Counted from the first letter of the stretch, positions 8,342 through 18,791 are shown. The stretch: DNA of 41,612 nt from Flavobacteriales bacterium (GCA_015665315.1 JADFAK010000014.1:1-41612), one strand, 5' to 3'. Notes: a model not told the origin generated them from the sequence alone. Translations and numbers: made by a program.

Positions 8342-11300
8342 ATGAAAACTACTTTTGACATACGCGTGCAACTTCGATGCTTGGCTCAGCTAGGCGCGGT
8401 GGCTTTGTGTGTGTTGTTTTCGGCCGAAGGGTATGCTCAGTACGGACAAGAGTGGGTGAATCACGAACAGCAGTATTGGAAATTCGACGTGGTGGAGGAT
8501 GGTATTCACACGGTTGACTACCAGACTTTGGTGAATGCTGGCTTTCCAGTGGGGACTATAGATCCGAGGAATATTCAGGTCATAGGCCGACAAAAGGAGA
8601 TTCAAATTCAAATTGACGGAGAAGACGACGGCGTGTTCAATCCGCAAGACAAGATTCTCATCTACGCCAAAGGCAACGACGGATGGCTGGACACCGAGAC
8701 CTACCTCGATCCCGGCGCACAAAACAACAAGTTTCACAGTCTGTTCAACGACACGGCCTCCTACTTCATCACCTACAACGACGACCTCGACAATCTGCGA
8801 ATGGATATTTTCGAGGCCGACAATTTCAACGACTACGAGCCGGCCGATTATTGCTGGTTTCGATCGCGACAGAATTACACGGAGGAATACCTGCAGGGAA
8901 AGCGCGATATCAACGGAATTGCCCTACCGTGGTACGAGGCAGGCGAGGGATGGTTTGCTTATAAATTTGCTCAAGGTCAGACCGTTAACAAACAGATTCC
9001 TACGCCAAGTGTCTTCACAGGGCCCGATGCTCCTGATGCTCGAGTATACTCCACTACGGCCAGTGCTTCATCGGCTTTAGGCGCTCCCAATCACCATTTG
9101 CAACTGGGATGGGGCTCGAGTTTTCAACTTATGGTCGACACGGTTTTCCATGGGTATCAATTAAATTCATTGGACTTTAGCCTACCGGCAAATGCGCTTT
9201 CGGGTACGACTCAAATTTCTCACCGAAGCATTGACGATTTGGGAGTCGCAACCGATTACAATGCTATATCGTCGATTGAAATTGCCTATCCCCGCACCTG
9301 GAATTTTGGGTCAACGAGCTCGATTCAAGTGAACTTTCCAAATACCACCACCGAACCTGTTGGCCGCATCGATTTTCAATTCAACGGTCCAGATCCTCGG
9401 CTTCTCATTGTCCAAAATGGCTATACGGCCGAAGTAGATGTCTTCGGTTCGGGCGGGAATTGGCAGGCCTTGGTTCCCTTCGTTTTTGGCGCAGCTGCCG
9501 TCGAATTGTACTTGACTGATGAGAGTAATTTTCATCAAGTCTCTTCTATCAAACCTGTGAATGGCAACGGCTTTTTCACCGACTTCGAAGCGCTTCAACC
9601 CGACTCAGCATATATCTTAATCAGTCACCAGAAATTGATGTCGGCGGCATCCAACTACGCCTCGTACAAATCGGGCAATGGCATGGACGTCGTGTTGATC
9701 GACGTAGATGAGCTCTACGATCAATATGCAGCAGGTATTCGCAAACACCCCTTGGCTATTCGTCGGTTTTGTGACCACGTATTGAACACCTGGACTTCTC
9801 GTCCGTCGCACCTTTTCATCGTGGGAAAAAGCATTCACGAAATGGACATTTCCGCTTCGCCTGGAGCTCGAAATTCGGAGGAGCTGTATGCGCGAAATCT
9901 CATTCCTACCTGGGGTTGGCCTACGACCGACTTGGCCTTCACTTCTGGATTGTACGGCACGGTGTTGGAAGCGGCCATTCCCACGGGCCGACTGGCGGCA
10001 GAGACACCTGAACAGGTATCAGAATACCTCAACAAGGTCATTGAACACGACGCCCAAGTACCGGCCGAATGGATGAAGCAAGTCATGCATTTTGGCGGTG
10101 GTGGAACCCAGTACGAGCAAACGCTTTTTGGCAATTACCTCCGTGGATATGAAGTCATTGTCGAGGACACTTGCTTCGGGGGAAATGTGCATGCGTTCTA
10201 CAAGTCGACGACCGATCCCATCCAGATGAACTTGAGTGATTCCATCACCTACCTCATTGAAAATGGTGTGTCCTTGATGACCTTTTTTGGCCATGCTTCG
10301 TCGACAGGATTTGATCAAAACATTGACTCACCGGGCAACTACAACAACCAGGGCAAGTATCCATTGCTGATCGGAAACTCGTGTTATACAGGAAATATAC
10401 ATTTGGCCGAAGGCTTGAGCACCAGTGAAGTTTTTGTACTCGTTCCTCAACGAGGTATGATTGGATTTATAGCCAAGTCGGACTTAGGTGTACCCTCAAA
10501 CCTCAACGAGTGGACCAAGGGATTCTACCACTCCATTTTTCAAGATAATTACGGTCAGTCGGTCGGACAAGCCATGGTCGAGGCAGTGAAATCGTTCCAG
10601 CTCGACGGGTCTGATTTATACGATCGAAATACGGCTTTGACATTTGGTCTTCACGGCGATCCATCGGTGCAATTGAATCCGCAAGAGAAGCCCGACTACA
10701 AGGTTCAAGATGACTATATCTTTTTTGACCCCAAGGAAGTTACCGCCCAGTTGGACTCCTTCCAAATAAAAATTGCGGTGAACAACATAGGTAAGGGGAT
10801 CAACGGTGAGTTTGGCGTAGAACTAATTAGACATTTGCCCATAGGGCCAGACACCTCCCTGACCCAAATTGTGACGGACTTAATGTACACCGACACCCTG
10901 ATTTTCACGCTACCTGTCGATCGTGTGAATGGAGTTGGGCTGAATACTTTTGACGTGTTTGTGGACTTTCCTTCGATACTTGTGGACGAACTTGACAACA
11001 TTGGAAACAACATTGTGCAGAATAAATCGCTGCTTATTACATCGGGGGATTTGATTCCGATATGGCCCTATGAATACGCGGTGATTCCTGAGAACAGTGT
11101 TACCTTGAAAGCGTCGACGGGATTTGCGTTTGAACCGGTGAAGGAATATATTTTCCAAGTCGATACGGTCGATACGTTTAACAGTATGTTCATGCTCGAA
11201 AACAGCGTGACTTCTGGTGGAGGCGTAGTAGAATGGGACCTTCCAGTAACGCTACAAGACAGCACGGTTTACTACTGGAGAGCCAGTGCCGATAGCATTG

Positions 11301-13408
11301 ATGACAACGGATACAATTGGCGGGAAAGTTCCTTCCAATACATCCAAAATCAAAGCGGATGGGGACAGGCGCATTTTGACCAGTTTAAACGCGACAAATT
11401 CAAGCGCATCGACTACAATATTCAGGATTCTCGTCTGGACTACACAACCAATGATCTAGAGCTCAAATGCTCGGTATATGGCAATCCGTCGACGAGCTAT
11501 CAAGTGCTGGCAACGCGCTATCAAATTGATCTGGAAGTCATGGATTACGCCTGTTGTGCACAGTCGGCGTCTATGATTGTGGCCGTCATGGACAGCGTGA
11601 CCTTGGAACCGTGGGAGACCAACTACAACGGGACCAATCCGCAGAACAATTTTGGGAATATGATGGACTGTTCGAACAACCGTTCACGTCCAGAGAAATA
11701 CTTTATTTTCCGCCAAAATCAAGCCGCCGATCTGCAGGGATTTGTGGATATGATGGAGAATCAAGTGGAGGACGGACATTACATTCTCATCTACTCGTGG
11801 AAGTATATTGACTACGACGGATGGCAGGCGAATGCACCCGAGGTATTCGACGTTTTTTCAGATTTGGGAGCCAACGTGATTGGCAATTCAACCGACAGTA
11901 TTCCGTTCATCTTCTTCATGAAGAAAGGCTATCCCGAAACGATTCAGGAATTGGTGGGCTCTAGTTTGGGCGACTTCATTGAGTTGGAAGCCAACATGGA
12001 GGGCATCATCGGCGTGGGAGAAATCGAGTCGGTGAAAATTGGGCCAGCTTTTGAATGGGATGCGCTGTACTGGACCTATGTAGGCGAAGATGAACCTGCC
12101 ACGGATAGTACGCGAATCAAGCTTTATGGTGTGCAGTCGGGGAATATTGAGGAGCAACTGGCCGACTTCTACCAACAGCCCAACGAAATCCTGGATTTGG
12201 AGACCTACGCCGATGCCGAGACATGGCCTGAATTGCGCCTGGAAGCTTATTTGGAAGACATGGAATCGCAGACCCCCGCGCAGTTGAAAAGCTGGCATGT
12301 CATGTACGAAAAAGTGCCCGAAGTTGCCTTGAATCCCTCATTGGGCTTCGTCTTCGAATCGGAAGAAGTAATGGAAGGTGCTGATCTCAAATTGGCCATT
12401 GCCATTGATAATATTGGCGACGTCGATATGGACAGTCTGCTCATAAGCTACTGGCTCGAAGACGCGCAACAACACTTGCATCCCATCGCCTACCAGCGCC
12501 AGGCACCCTTGCCTGCTGGACAAAATTTGATGGATACGCTTACCATTTCAACAACTGGATTTGCGGGCTCGAATTTACTGTGGGTCGAAGTGAATCCGAT
12601 CAATTTGGAAACCGGTTATTACGATCAACCCGAGCAGTATCATTTCAATAACATTGCGCAGATTGGTTTCCGGGTAAACGAGGACAATCAGAATCCGATT
12701 TTGGATGTGACTTTTGACGGAATTCGCATACTGGATGGCGACTTGGTAAGCGCGCAGCCAACGATTGTCATTAGTGTTGACGACGAGAATCCGTTTTTTA
12801 TCATGGACGAACTTGCGGATACATCGGTGGCTAAATTGTATATCACTACGCCTGAGTTTGTGCAACGACCAGTCTACTTCAACTCGCCAGAAATCAACTG
12901 GATTCCGGCCGATCCAAGTGACAACAATATGTTGATTGAGTACCGACCGGTTTTTACCTTGGATGGGGAGTACGAGCTATTGGTGCAAGCGAGCGACAAG
13001 AGTGGTAATTCTTCGGGAGACCGCGATTTCCGAATAGGCTTCGAGATTTTTACCAAGCCCACGATTACGGAAGTGATGAACTATCCCAATCCGTTTAGCA
13101 CGCGCACCCAGTTTGTCTTCACGCTCACTGGCACGACTCCACCTGATTACGTGATGATTCAAATCATGACGATAAGCGGAAGAATCGTACGAGAAATTCA
13201 CAGCGCTGAGATCGGTCCGCTGAATATCGGACGGAATTTCACGGAATATTGGTGGGATGGCCGCGATCAATTTGGCGATCCGCTAGCCAATGGAATTTAC
13301 CTCTACCGCGTAATCGTCAAAGACCAAGGAGAAGACCTCGAATTGCGATCGACGGAGGCCGCTCAATATTTCAAAAAAGGCTTTGGTAAGATGTATTTGT
13401 TGCGGTAA
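8342..13408 (+). CDS. C25 (gingipain) family peptidase, PorU2-like T9SS protein
   Basis: The 1688-residue protein has a signal peptide (cleavage after about AEGYA, residue 32). The C25 peptidase domain spans about 420-775, with the catalytic His in TFFGHAS (H651) and Cys in GNSCYTG (C681). Beta-sandwich regions follow, and a FlgD-like C-terminal domain starts with NYPNPFS near 1580 and ends in NGIYLYRVIVKD and MYLLR. Known PorU is the T9SS sortase that cuts the sorting domain from cargo. The long form called PorU2 has this length and layout, but its own substrate is uncertain. It could also be a secreted gingipain-like protease. No other T9SS machinery gene (PorV, PorQ, GldKLMN) is nearby. 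Confidence 0.8.
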   Translation: MKTTFDIRVQLRCLAQLGAVALCVLFSAEGYAQYGQEWVNHEQQYWKFDVVEDGIHTVDYQTLVNAGFPVGTIDPRNIQVIGRQKEIQIQIDGEDDGVFNPQDKILIYAKGNDGWLDTETYLDPGAQNNKFHSLFNDTASYFITYNDDLDNLRMDIFEADNFNDYEPADYCWFRSRQNYTEEYLQGKRDINGIALPWYEAGEGWFAYKFAQGQTVNKQIPTPSVFTGPDAPDARVYSTTASASSALGAPNHHLQLGWGSSFQLMVDTVFHGYQLNSLDFSLPANALSGTTQISHRSIDDLGVATDYNAISSIEIAYPRTWNFGSTSSIQVNFPNTTTEPVGRIDFQFNGPDPRLLIVQNGYTAEVDVFGSGGNWQALVPFVFGAAAVELYLTDESNFHQVSSIKPVNGNGFFTDFEALQPDSAYILISHQKLMSAASNYASYKSGNGMDVVLIDVDELYDQYAAGIRKHPLAIRRFCDHVLNTWTSRPSHLFIVGKSIHEMDISASPGARNSEELYARNLIPTWGWPTTDLAFTSGLYGTVLEAAIPTGRLAAETPEQVSEYLNKVIEHDAQVPAEWMKQVMHFGGGGTQYEQTLFGNYLRGYEVIVEDTCFGGNVHAFYKSTTDPIQMNLSDSITYLIENGVSLMTFFGHASSTGFDQNIDSPGNYNNQGKYPLLIGNSCYTGNIHLAEGLSTSEVFVLVPQRGMIGFIAKSDLGVPSNLNEWTKGFYHSIFQDNYGQSVGQAMVEAVKSFQLDGSDLYDRNTALTFGLHGDPSVQLNPQEKPDYKVQDDYIFFDPKEVTAQLDSFQIKIAVNNIGKGINGEFGVELIRHLPIGPDTSLTQIVTDLMYTDTLIFTLPVDRVNGVGLNTFDVFVDFPSILVDELDNIGNNIVQNKSLLITSGDLIPIWPYEYAVIPENSVTLKASTGFAFEPVKEYIFQVDTVDTFNSMFMLENSVTSGGGVVEWDLPVTLQDSTVYYWRASADSIDDNGYNWRESSFQYIQNQSGWGQAHFDQFKRDKFKRIDYNIQDSRLDYTTNDLELKCSVYGNPSTSYQVLATRYQIDLEVMDYACCAQSASMIVAVMDSVTLEPWETNYNGTNPQNNFGNMMDCSNNRSRPEKYFIFRQNQAADLQGFVDMMENQVEDGHYILIYSWKYIDYDGWQANAPEVFDVFSDLGANVIGNSTDSIPFIFFMKKGYPETIQELVGSSLGDFIELEANMEGIIGVGEIESVKIGPAFEWDALYWTYVGEDEPATDSTRIKLYGVQSGNIEEQLADFYQQPNEILDLETYADAETWPELRLEAYLEDMESQTPAQLKSWHVMYEKVPEVALNPSLGFVFESEEVMEGADLKLAIAIDNIGDVDMDSLLISYWLEDAQQHLHPIAYQRQAPLPAGQNLMDTLTISTTGFAGSNLLWVEVNPINLETGYYDQPEQYHFNNIAQIGFRVNEDNQNPILDVTFDGIRILDGDLVSAQPTIVISVDDENPFFIMDELADTSVAKLYITTPEFVQRPVYFNSPEINWIPADPSDNNMLIEYRPVFTLDGEYELLVQASDKSGNSSGDRDFRIGFEIFTKPTITEVMNYPNPFSTRTQFVFTLTGTTPPDYVMIQIMTISGRIVREIHSAEIGPLNIGRNFTEYWWDGRDQFGDPLANGIYLYRVIVKDQGEDLELRSTEAAQYFKKGFGKMYLLR

Positions 13409-13420
13409 TATGTCAATCCG

Positions 13421-14641
13421 TTAAGATTCGGATATTTCCGTAGTCACCACACGAATTTCGCTGTGCACCGTTTTGTGCACGGGACATTTGTCGGCAATCT
13501 GCATCATCCGTTTTCGTTGCTTTTCGTCCACATCACCTTTGATCTCAATGTATCGTTCGATCACATCTATCTTGGCATCCGAGGATTCGCAATCTTCGCA
13601 ATCCTGCAAATGTTCTTTGTTGTGGTTCAAGTGAATCTCGATGTCCTCGACTGGCCAGCCTTTGCGATTGGCGTACATGCGCATGGTAATAGCCGTACAA
13701 GCACCCAAAGAAGCGAGCAATAAATCATAAGGGGTAGGCCCAAAATCATTTCCACCAATCGACTCGGGTTCATCGGCTTTGAAGGTGTGTTTTCCAGCTT
13801 GGATATCGAGTGTATATCCGGATTCCACATCGGAATGGACAAGCACTTGATGGGTTGTTTTTAAGTCGGCCGCTTCTTCGGTGTCGATATACCTCTCGGC
13901 CCAAGCGGCAATCATTTGCCCCACGTACAGAGAATCAGCAGTGTTGCTCAACAGATGATCAGCACCATCGAGTGACAGGAAGCTTTTGGGGTGCATAGCT
14001 GCAGAATAAATCTCGGCCGCATTGTTAATTCCTACGGTGTCGTCTTGCGGAGAATGAGCCACAAGAATCGGTTTGCGCAGCGCTTTGATGGTTGCTTGCA
14101 TATTCACCCCCGAGATGTCTTCTAGAAACTGCTTTTTTATGGTGAACGGTCGGCCCCCAATATTCAACTGTGCCTCTCCCTTTTCCTCAATTTCTGGAAG
14201 CCCACTTTGAATCAAATGCTGCACGTGATCGGGACTCGATGGAGCACCGATAGTTGCCACTGCGCGGACCGAATCAAGTTCTTTGGCTGCAAAAATAACT
14301 GCTGCACCGCCCAAGGAATGGCCAACGATTAGAGACGGAGCTTCGAGTTCGCTTTCCATGTACCTCCCGGCAGCCACGAGATCATCGATATTGGACGAGA
14401 AGTTGGTATCGGCAAAGTCGCCTTCACTCTCCCCCAAGCCAGTAAAATCAAATCGCAGCACACCAAACCCTTTTTGCGTAAGCGCTTTCGAGATATTCCT
14501 CACCGCCGACAAGTTCTTGTTGCACGTAAAACAGTGCGCAAAAAGAGCGTAAGCCTTTGGATGTTGATCAACAGGCAACTCCAACCGACCGACTAGTTGG
14601 TCGCCTTTTGAGTTTGAGAAGAGTAATTTGTTTAGTGCCAT
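13421..14641 (-). CDS. Fused alpha/beta hydrolase and OsmC-like protein
   Basis: The 406-residue protein joins two domains. Residues 1-255 are an alpha/beta hydrolase with the nucleophile elbow GHSLGG (S109), an acidic residue in HSPQDD (D200 or D201) and the His in GADHLL (H229). Residues 265-406 are an OsmC/Ohr-type domain with the paired cysteines C315 (LGACTAITM) and C386 (DKCPVHKT), which in OsmC/Ohr reduce organic hydroperoxides. The fused form is known in many bacteria. A role in detoxifying acylated or peroxidised compounds is inference. It is convergent with the C25 peptidase gene, only 12 bp away. Confidence 0.92.
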   Translation of the reverse strand: MALNKLLFSNSKGDQLVGRLELPVDQHPKAYALFAHCFTCNKNLSAVRNISKALTQKGFGVLRFDFTGLGESEGDFADTNFSSNIDDLVAAGRYMESELEAPSLIVGHSLGGAAVIFAAKELDSVRAVATIGAPSSPDHVQHLIQSGLPEIEEKGEAQLNIGGRPFTIKKQFLEDISGVNMQATIKALRKPILVAHSPQDDTVGINNAAEIYSAAMHPKSFLSLDGADHLLSNTADSLYVGQMIAAWAERYIDTEEAADLKTTHQVLVHSDVESGYTLDIQAGKHTFKADEPESIGGNDFGPTPYDLLLASLGACTAITMRMYANRKGWPVEDIEIHLNHNKEHLQDCEDCESSDAKIDVIERYIEIKGDVDEKQRKRMMQIADKCPVHKTVHSEIRVVTTEISES

Positions 14642-14705
14642 GGTAATTAATTGAAGTTTTGCGCCAAAAATGAATCAAAAGGGATTGGTTCTTAGCGCAG
14701 GAGCG

Positions 14706-14713
14706 CAAATGTA
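14706..14713 (-). promoter_or_regulatory. Possible -7 box of the hydrolase-OsmC gene
   Basis: TACATTTG on the minus strand is an exact TAnnTTTG match, but it lies 64 nt before the ATG, further than at other genes here. Confidence 0.3.
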
Positions 14714-14773
14714 ATTTCCTGTAAAGTTGCGGGTTTGATCCTATAAATTCTTCACGAAGGTGTTGAATTTAAG

Positions 14774-15484
14774 CTAATTCGCCAATCTGGTCAGGCAACT
14801 TGTGAGAAGCTCTAAAACCAACACATCCTCATTGTGCGTACTCAAGCACCAACAAAACTCACTTTCATCGGCACCATAGGGGCCATGGCGATCGGGTAAT
14901 TCACCAATCAGACTGCCCTTCTGCTTGCTAAACACCTTTTCATTTTCGAAATATTGCAAGCGACACGAATGCGACACGCAGGTTGGTCGGCCCATAGGCG
15001 GTTCATTGATGAAACATCTTTCTTCAACCGCAATGAGTGCGAGGTCACTGAAATAAAAAGTAGTCCAAACATCAATCACACCATTATTTATCGATGGCTT
15101 GACCGCGGAATGAAAGATCTTCACCAATTCTTCACCTTGGTAATATCCAACTAATACACCTGAATCATCTGCTCCCAATGTCAATTCTTCCAAAGAATTA
15201 ACTGGTGGCCCGCCTGTGGGATGGATAAACTGGTAGTCGCTAATTCTTCTTTCTCGCAAAGTAGTGTCGCCTTTTAATCGCAGGGCTAGCTCATCTACGG
15301 CTGCTATTTTTAAACTATCATTTTCGAGTGATGGCCAATCCAGTTTTCGCCCATTGCCCGCCAGAATAATTGAATCCACACATGCCGAGTCTAGATCGCT
15401 GCCATGTTCTCTGGAAGAAATTTTAATGTCTCCTTGGCATCCCCATAAAACAATGGACAATATATATATCTGAATTCTACTCAT
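14774..15484 (-). CDS. Lipoprotein of unknown function, coupled to the GH63-like gene
   Basis: The 236-residue protein starts at ATG 15484. Its signal MSRIQIYILSIVLWGC ends in the lipobox LWGC. The start overlaps the stop of the upstream GH63-like gene by four bases (ATGA), so the two are translated as a coupled pair. The mature part has several cysteines (CVDSI, ERCFI, PTCVSHSC, FCWCLS, TSCLT) and is predicted mostly beta. I recognise no family. Coupling suggests that it works with, or is anchored beside, the glycosidase. Confidence 0.65.
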   Translation of the reverse strand: MSRIQIYILSIVLWGCQGDIKISSREHGSDLDSACVDSIILAGNGRKLDWPSLENDSLKIAAVDELALRLKGDTTLRERRISDYQFIHPTGGPPVNSLEELTLGADDSGVLVGYYQGEELVKIFHSAVKPSINNGVIDVWTTFYFSDLALIAVEERCFINEPPMGRPTCVSHSCRLQYFENEKVFSKQKGSLIGELPDRHGPYGADESEFCWCLSTHNEDVLVLELLTSCLTRLAN

Positions 15485-17523
15485 TTGTGCTTCATCAAAA
15501 GCAAAGCAACACACCCGGCCGACCAACTAAAATTCTCAGCCTCCAATCCAGCTCCAGTCAAGGGATGATAATTCTCTCGAATGCTGGGGCCTTTTTCCGT
15601 GAGTCCTTGGCAGTTGTTGAGGACCTTGTTGATTGCTTGGTTGGCTTCTTGGGTGTAGCCGTAATTTTGCAAACCGCGAATGCCGAAGTAGACTTGATCG
15701 AGCCAATTTGGTCCGCGCCAATAGCCTCCATCGGGGGTGAAAGCGGGATGATCGGCTGCTAGGGTTGGGAAGGGGACGAAGGTGTTGAACTTCGACTCAT
15801 CTAGCATGTTCTTCATGACGCGAGCTGCTTGTTCAGGAGTTGCTGCATTTGCCCAAAGGGCGGTCCACCCTTCACAGCCCATGACCTCAACGAGGGTATC
15901 TCCATTCAAGGAGGTGTCATAAAACCAGCCTGATTTCTCGTCGTAGAATTGGTCCTGGATACGGCGTTGAAGCATTTGCGCTTGTCGCTTGTACATGGCT
16001 TGATCATTATCCAAACCCAGTATCTTGGCCATGGACGCGAGGTAATTTTTCTCGGCGAAGAGGTAGGCATTCAAATCGACGCTTTCCTGTGCCAAAGAAT
16101 AGGCTCCCTTGCGGCTTTTGATAATCCGACTGTTGTCAAATCGCACGGCGTTGTCCATTCCACTCTCCCACTTGGCGGCGATCAAGGTGCCATCGGTCGA
16201 ACCGTACTCGCAAATGCTGTCTCCTTCGATATCCCGGAAATTGTACCACCAATTGTGTTGCCGAACGACCAGATCGTACATCTCCTCCACAAAACTCACA
16301 TCGCTGTCACACGCATAAATCTCCCACACAGCCCAAGCCGAGAGCGGTGGTTTCGTATTGCGGAAATTGTGTTGCTCGACCGTTGTATCTCGAAAAATGC
16401 AGTCGGCAATAAAGCCATCCTCATCCATGAAATCATACATAGCGCGCACCTGTTCTTTGGCCAATTCAGGTTTGTAGTGCGCTAGGGCAGCCGCATGTTT
16501 CCAACTATCCCAAGCCCAAAATCCGTGGAACCATTTGTAGTGGTAGCTGGGGAACAGACCTTCGTGCTGCAATTCTCCAGCAGGTTTTCGCCAATTGTTT
16601 TGCAGGGTTAGCACCGACTTGGTCAGCAAATTTTGGTATTCAGGCGTGCTCCACGAGGAATCGGCTTGTTGGAATAAATGCTGTAGCTCGTCCTGCTTCT
16701 CTGCTATGCGTTCCTTGAGTTGCTTTTCGTAATCGAGTGCCATGAATGAGCGCTCTTCGTTTTCAGCTTGTGCGGCGTTTTCGGGAAAAACGAATTGCTG
16801 AGAAAGGATTAATTGGTGCGACTTTCCTGCCTCCAACGTAAAAGGATCAAGAGAGAATTGATAGGTCGAATCGGTGAGTTGAATGTCTACCGCTATTTGC
16901 CCGAAGGGTAGAACAAAACCCTGCGCTTCGCTCACATCAGAATTCAATTCAATGCGGGAATATTCCTCGTTGAAATGCAAGTTATCGCCCCAATGACTAC
17001 CCTTCCACATGGGAATTAGGGACGCAGTTTGCTCGGACTTATTGCGAATATTGGTGTGAATGAGCGCTGTGTTTTCCGAGTAGAAGAACAGTGTTTGCAA
17101 TACCTCGTACTTGGCGTTGCTAAAAACTTGCTCTAGGTGACTGGGGTAGCTGCGTTGTTGCACGTTGAAGTCGGCCCAATCGACGGGTTGCCGGGTAATC
17201 GAGTCGAGCAATACAAGCTGACTTAACACCGGACTGCACCACATTCCATTTTCTTGGGTCATGAGATAAGGGCCTGAGAATCCGCCAAAATTCTTTTTTT
17301 CGGTGGGAAAACCGTAGGCAAACCACGCGCCCTGATCGGAGAATGCCAAGGCTGTGCGATCGAATGGAGAGGCAGGATTGGCCGTGTAGTCTAGGGTGTT
17401 GGAGATCAGTTCTTGGGTTGGGGCTTCGGTTGGGGTTTGATCTTCTGAGGTGCATGAAGTCATACATGTCAAGGTAAAGGACAGAGCGAGTGCGAGAACG
17501 AGTGGGTTTCTCCGTGCTTTCAT
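15481..17523 (-). CDS. GH63/trehalase-like glycoside hydrolase lipoprotein
   Basis: Starting at ATG 17523 the protein has 680 residues and a lipoprotein signal (lipobox MTSC). The frame offers another ATG at 17580, which would add a 19-residue tail before the signal. The C-terminal (alpha/alpha)6 barrel (about 290-680) has the GH63 features: WAWDSWKH with the probable acid Asp339, GYWRGPNWL, and ENYHPLTG with the probable base Glu650. The GH63 branch typified by E. coli YgjK fits, as do MGH1-like mannosylglycerate hydrolases, so the sugar is not fixed. The N-terminal beta-domain is also typical. It is co-translated with the lipoprotein at 14774-15484 and divergent from the DJ-1-like gene. Confidence 0.82.
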   Translation of the reverse strand: MKARRNPLVLALALSFTLTCMTSCTSEDQTPTEAPTQELISNTLDYTANPASPFDRTALAFSDQGAWFAYGFPTEKKNFGGFSGPYLMTQENGMWCSPVLSQLVLLDSITRQPVDWADFNVQQRSYPSHLEQVFSNAKYEVLQTLFFYSENTALIHTNIRNKSEQTASLIPMWKGSHWGDNLHFNEEYSRIELNSDVSEAQGFVLPFGQIAVDIQLTDSTYQFSLDPFTLEAGKSHQLILSQQFVFPENAAQAENEERSFMALDYEKQLKERIAEKQDELQHLFQQADSSWSTPEYQNLLTKSVLTLQNNWRKPAGELQHEGLFPSYHYKWFHGFWAWDSWKHAAALAHYKPELAKEQVRAMYDFMDEDGFIADCIFRDTTVEQHNFRNTKPPLSAWAVWEIYACDSDVSFVEEMYDLVVRQHNWWYNFRDIEGDSICEYGSTDGTLIAAKWESGMDNAVRFDNSRIIKSRKGAYSLAQESVDLNAYLFAEKNYLASMAKILGLDNDQAMYKRQAQMLQRRIQDQFYDEKSGWFYDTSLNGDTLVEVMGCEGWTALWANAATPEQAARVMKNMLDESKFNTFVPFPTLAADHPAFTPDGGYWRGPNWLDQVYFGIRGLQNYGYTQEANQAINKVLNNCQGLTEKGPSIRENYHPLTGAGLEAENFSWSAGCVALLLMKHK

Positions 17524-17628
17524 GGAGATTCTGGTTGGAGAACCTGGATTGGTTAATACATCTTTGGGATTGAACTTCATCTTGGATTCAAATTAATGGA
17601 TTAAATCGGAGTGTTAGTCGGCGTGAGG

Positions 17629-17636
17629 TATATTTG
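17629..17636 (+). promoter_or_regulatory. -7 promoter box of the DJ-1/PfpI gene
   Basis: TATATTTG fits TAnnTTTG exactly and ends 24 nt before the ATG at 17661. This supports that start over the in-frame codon at 17634, which would lie inside the box. Confidence 0.5.
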
Positions 17637-17660
17637 TGCCAAAGCCTAGATTCAATTGCT

Positions 17661-18389
17661 ATGCATAAGATTCTTCCATTCTTTCTGTTTGTCTTGGTCG
17701 CATGTGCGCCAGAGAAGCAACAATCTCCAATTGAGACTCCCGTTTCGGTGCATGCATTTCCAGAGCTGGATTCCAGTCGGTACAACGTGGCGCTTCTTGT
17801 TATAGACGGCACCTACAATAGCGAGCTCACCGCGCCGATGGATATCTTTCACCACACGCAGTTTCGGGATAGTGTGAAGGCGATGAATGTATTTACAATT
17901 TCGAATACTTACGACTTGGTGGAGACATTTGAAGGGTTGAAAATCCGGCCCGATTTTAATTTTATGGACTCCATTCCAACTATCGATATTTTGGTAATTC
18001 CGGCTGCTGAGCACAACTTGGATAGTGACTTGGCAGACAAGGCCCTGATCGATTTTGTACGCGAAACCTCCTTGCAGGCCGAGTATGTTTGTTCGCACTG
18101 CGACGGAGCATTTGTGCTAGCCAAAACGGGGTTATTGGACGGAAAAGCGTCGACTACCTTCCCAGGCGACCGCATTGAATATCAGGCGATGTTTCCAAAT
18201 ACGGAAATGATCGACAGCGTGCTCTTTGTGCACGACGGAAAATATATTACTTCAGCTGGAGGAGCCAAGTCTTTTGAGGCATCGCTGTATTTATGTGAAC
18301 TCCTGTATGGCAAGAAAGTCGCCGATCAACTGGCGAAAGGGATGGTGATTGATTGGGATTTATCACAACTCAACTACTTGGTGAAGTAG
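17661..18389 (+). CDS. DJ-1/PfpI superfamily lipoprotein
   Basis: The 242-residue protein begins MHKILPFFLFVLVAC, a lipoprotein signal with lipobox LVAC. The rest (40-240) is a DJ-1/PfpI fold: ALLVIDGTYNSELTAPMD with a conserved Glu (E55), IDILVIPAAEHN, and the nucleophile elbow SHCDGAFVLAKTGLLDG with probable C147, matching the family's C-x-GAFxLAxAGLLDG. It most resembles the N-terminal amidase-like domain of GlxA-type regulators, but has no AraC domain and is exported instead. An anchored periplasmic DJ-1-like protein is uncommon; its reaction is unknown. Confidence 0.85.
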   Translation: MHKILPFFLFVLVACAPEKQQSPIETPVSVHAFPELDSSRYNVALLVIDGTYNSELTAPMDIFHHTQFRDSVKAMNVFTISNTYDLVETFEGLKIRPDFNFMDSIPTIDILVIPAAEHNLDSDLADKALIDFVRETSLQAEYVCSHCDGAFVLAKTGLLDGKASTTFPGDRIEYQAMFPNTEMIDSVLFVHDGKYITSAGGAKSFEASLYLCELLYGKKVADQLAKGMVIDWDLSQLNYLVK

Positions 18390-18407
18390 CTTGTTCTAGT
18401 CGATTTT

Positions 18408-18791
18408 TCAATACATCGTATTCTCGTTCTTGGCGTCTTGGGGGATCTGTTGAATCGAATCCCAGTGCTCGACGATTTTTCCGTTTTCATCGAAACGGAA
18501 GAAGTCCATCGTGACATACTGATCGTTTCCAGGCCAAGTTTGATGCGTATGTAGGGCGACTAAATCACCTTCAGCAATCGCGCGGACAAACTCAATACTC
18601 TTTTCAGGATATTCCACTGCCATTCTTTCGAAGTAGTCGATAAATCCTTGGGTACCATCGGCCACATCGGGGTTGTGTTGGATGTATTGGTCGCCAATAT
18701 AAAGCTCAATGGCTTTGGCGGGATTTCCTTCGTAAGCCATGCGGTAAAAAGCTATGGCGTTGGCTTTGTTTTGGGCGAGATTCATTTCCAT
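18408..18791 (-). CDS. SnoaL-like (NTF2-fold) protein
   Basis: The protein has about 127 residues. ATGs at 18791 and 18785 are both possible; the frame upstream overlaps the preceding gene and is not used. The sequence (NAIAFYRMAYEGNPAKAIE, YIQHNPDVADGTQGF, HTHQTWPGNDQYVTMDFFRF, KIVEHWDSIQQIP) matches the SnoaL-like polyketide-cyclase group of NTF2-fold proteins, usually small cytoplasmic proteins that bind or transform a small hydrophobic ligand. It lies 25 bp behind the TraB/GumN gene on the same strand and is probably co-transcribed. No substrate can be named. Confidence 0.88.
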   Translation of the reverse strand: MEMNLAQNKANAIAFYRMAYEGNPAKAIELYIGDQYIQHNPDVADGTQGFIDYFERMAVEYPEKSIEFVRAIAEGDLVALHTHQTWPGNDQYVTMDFFRFDENGKIVEHWDSIQQIPQDAKNENTMY

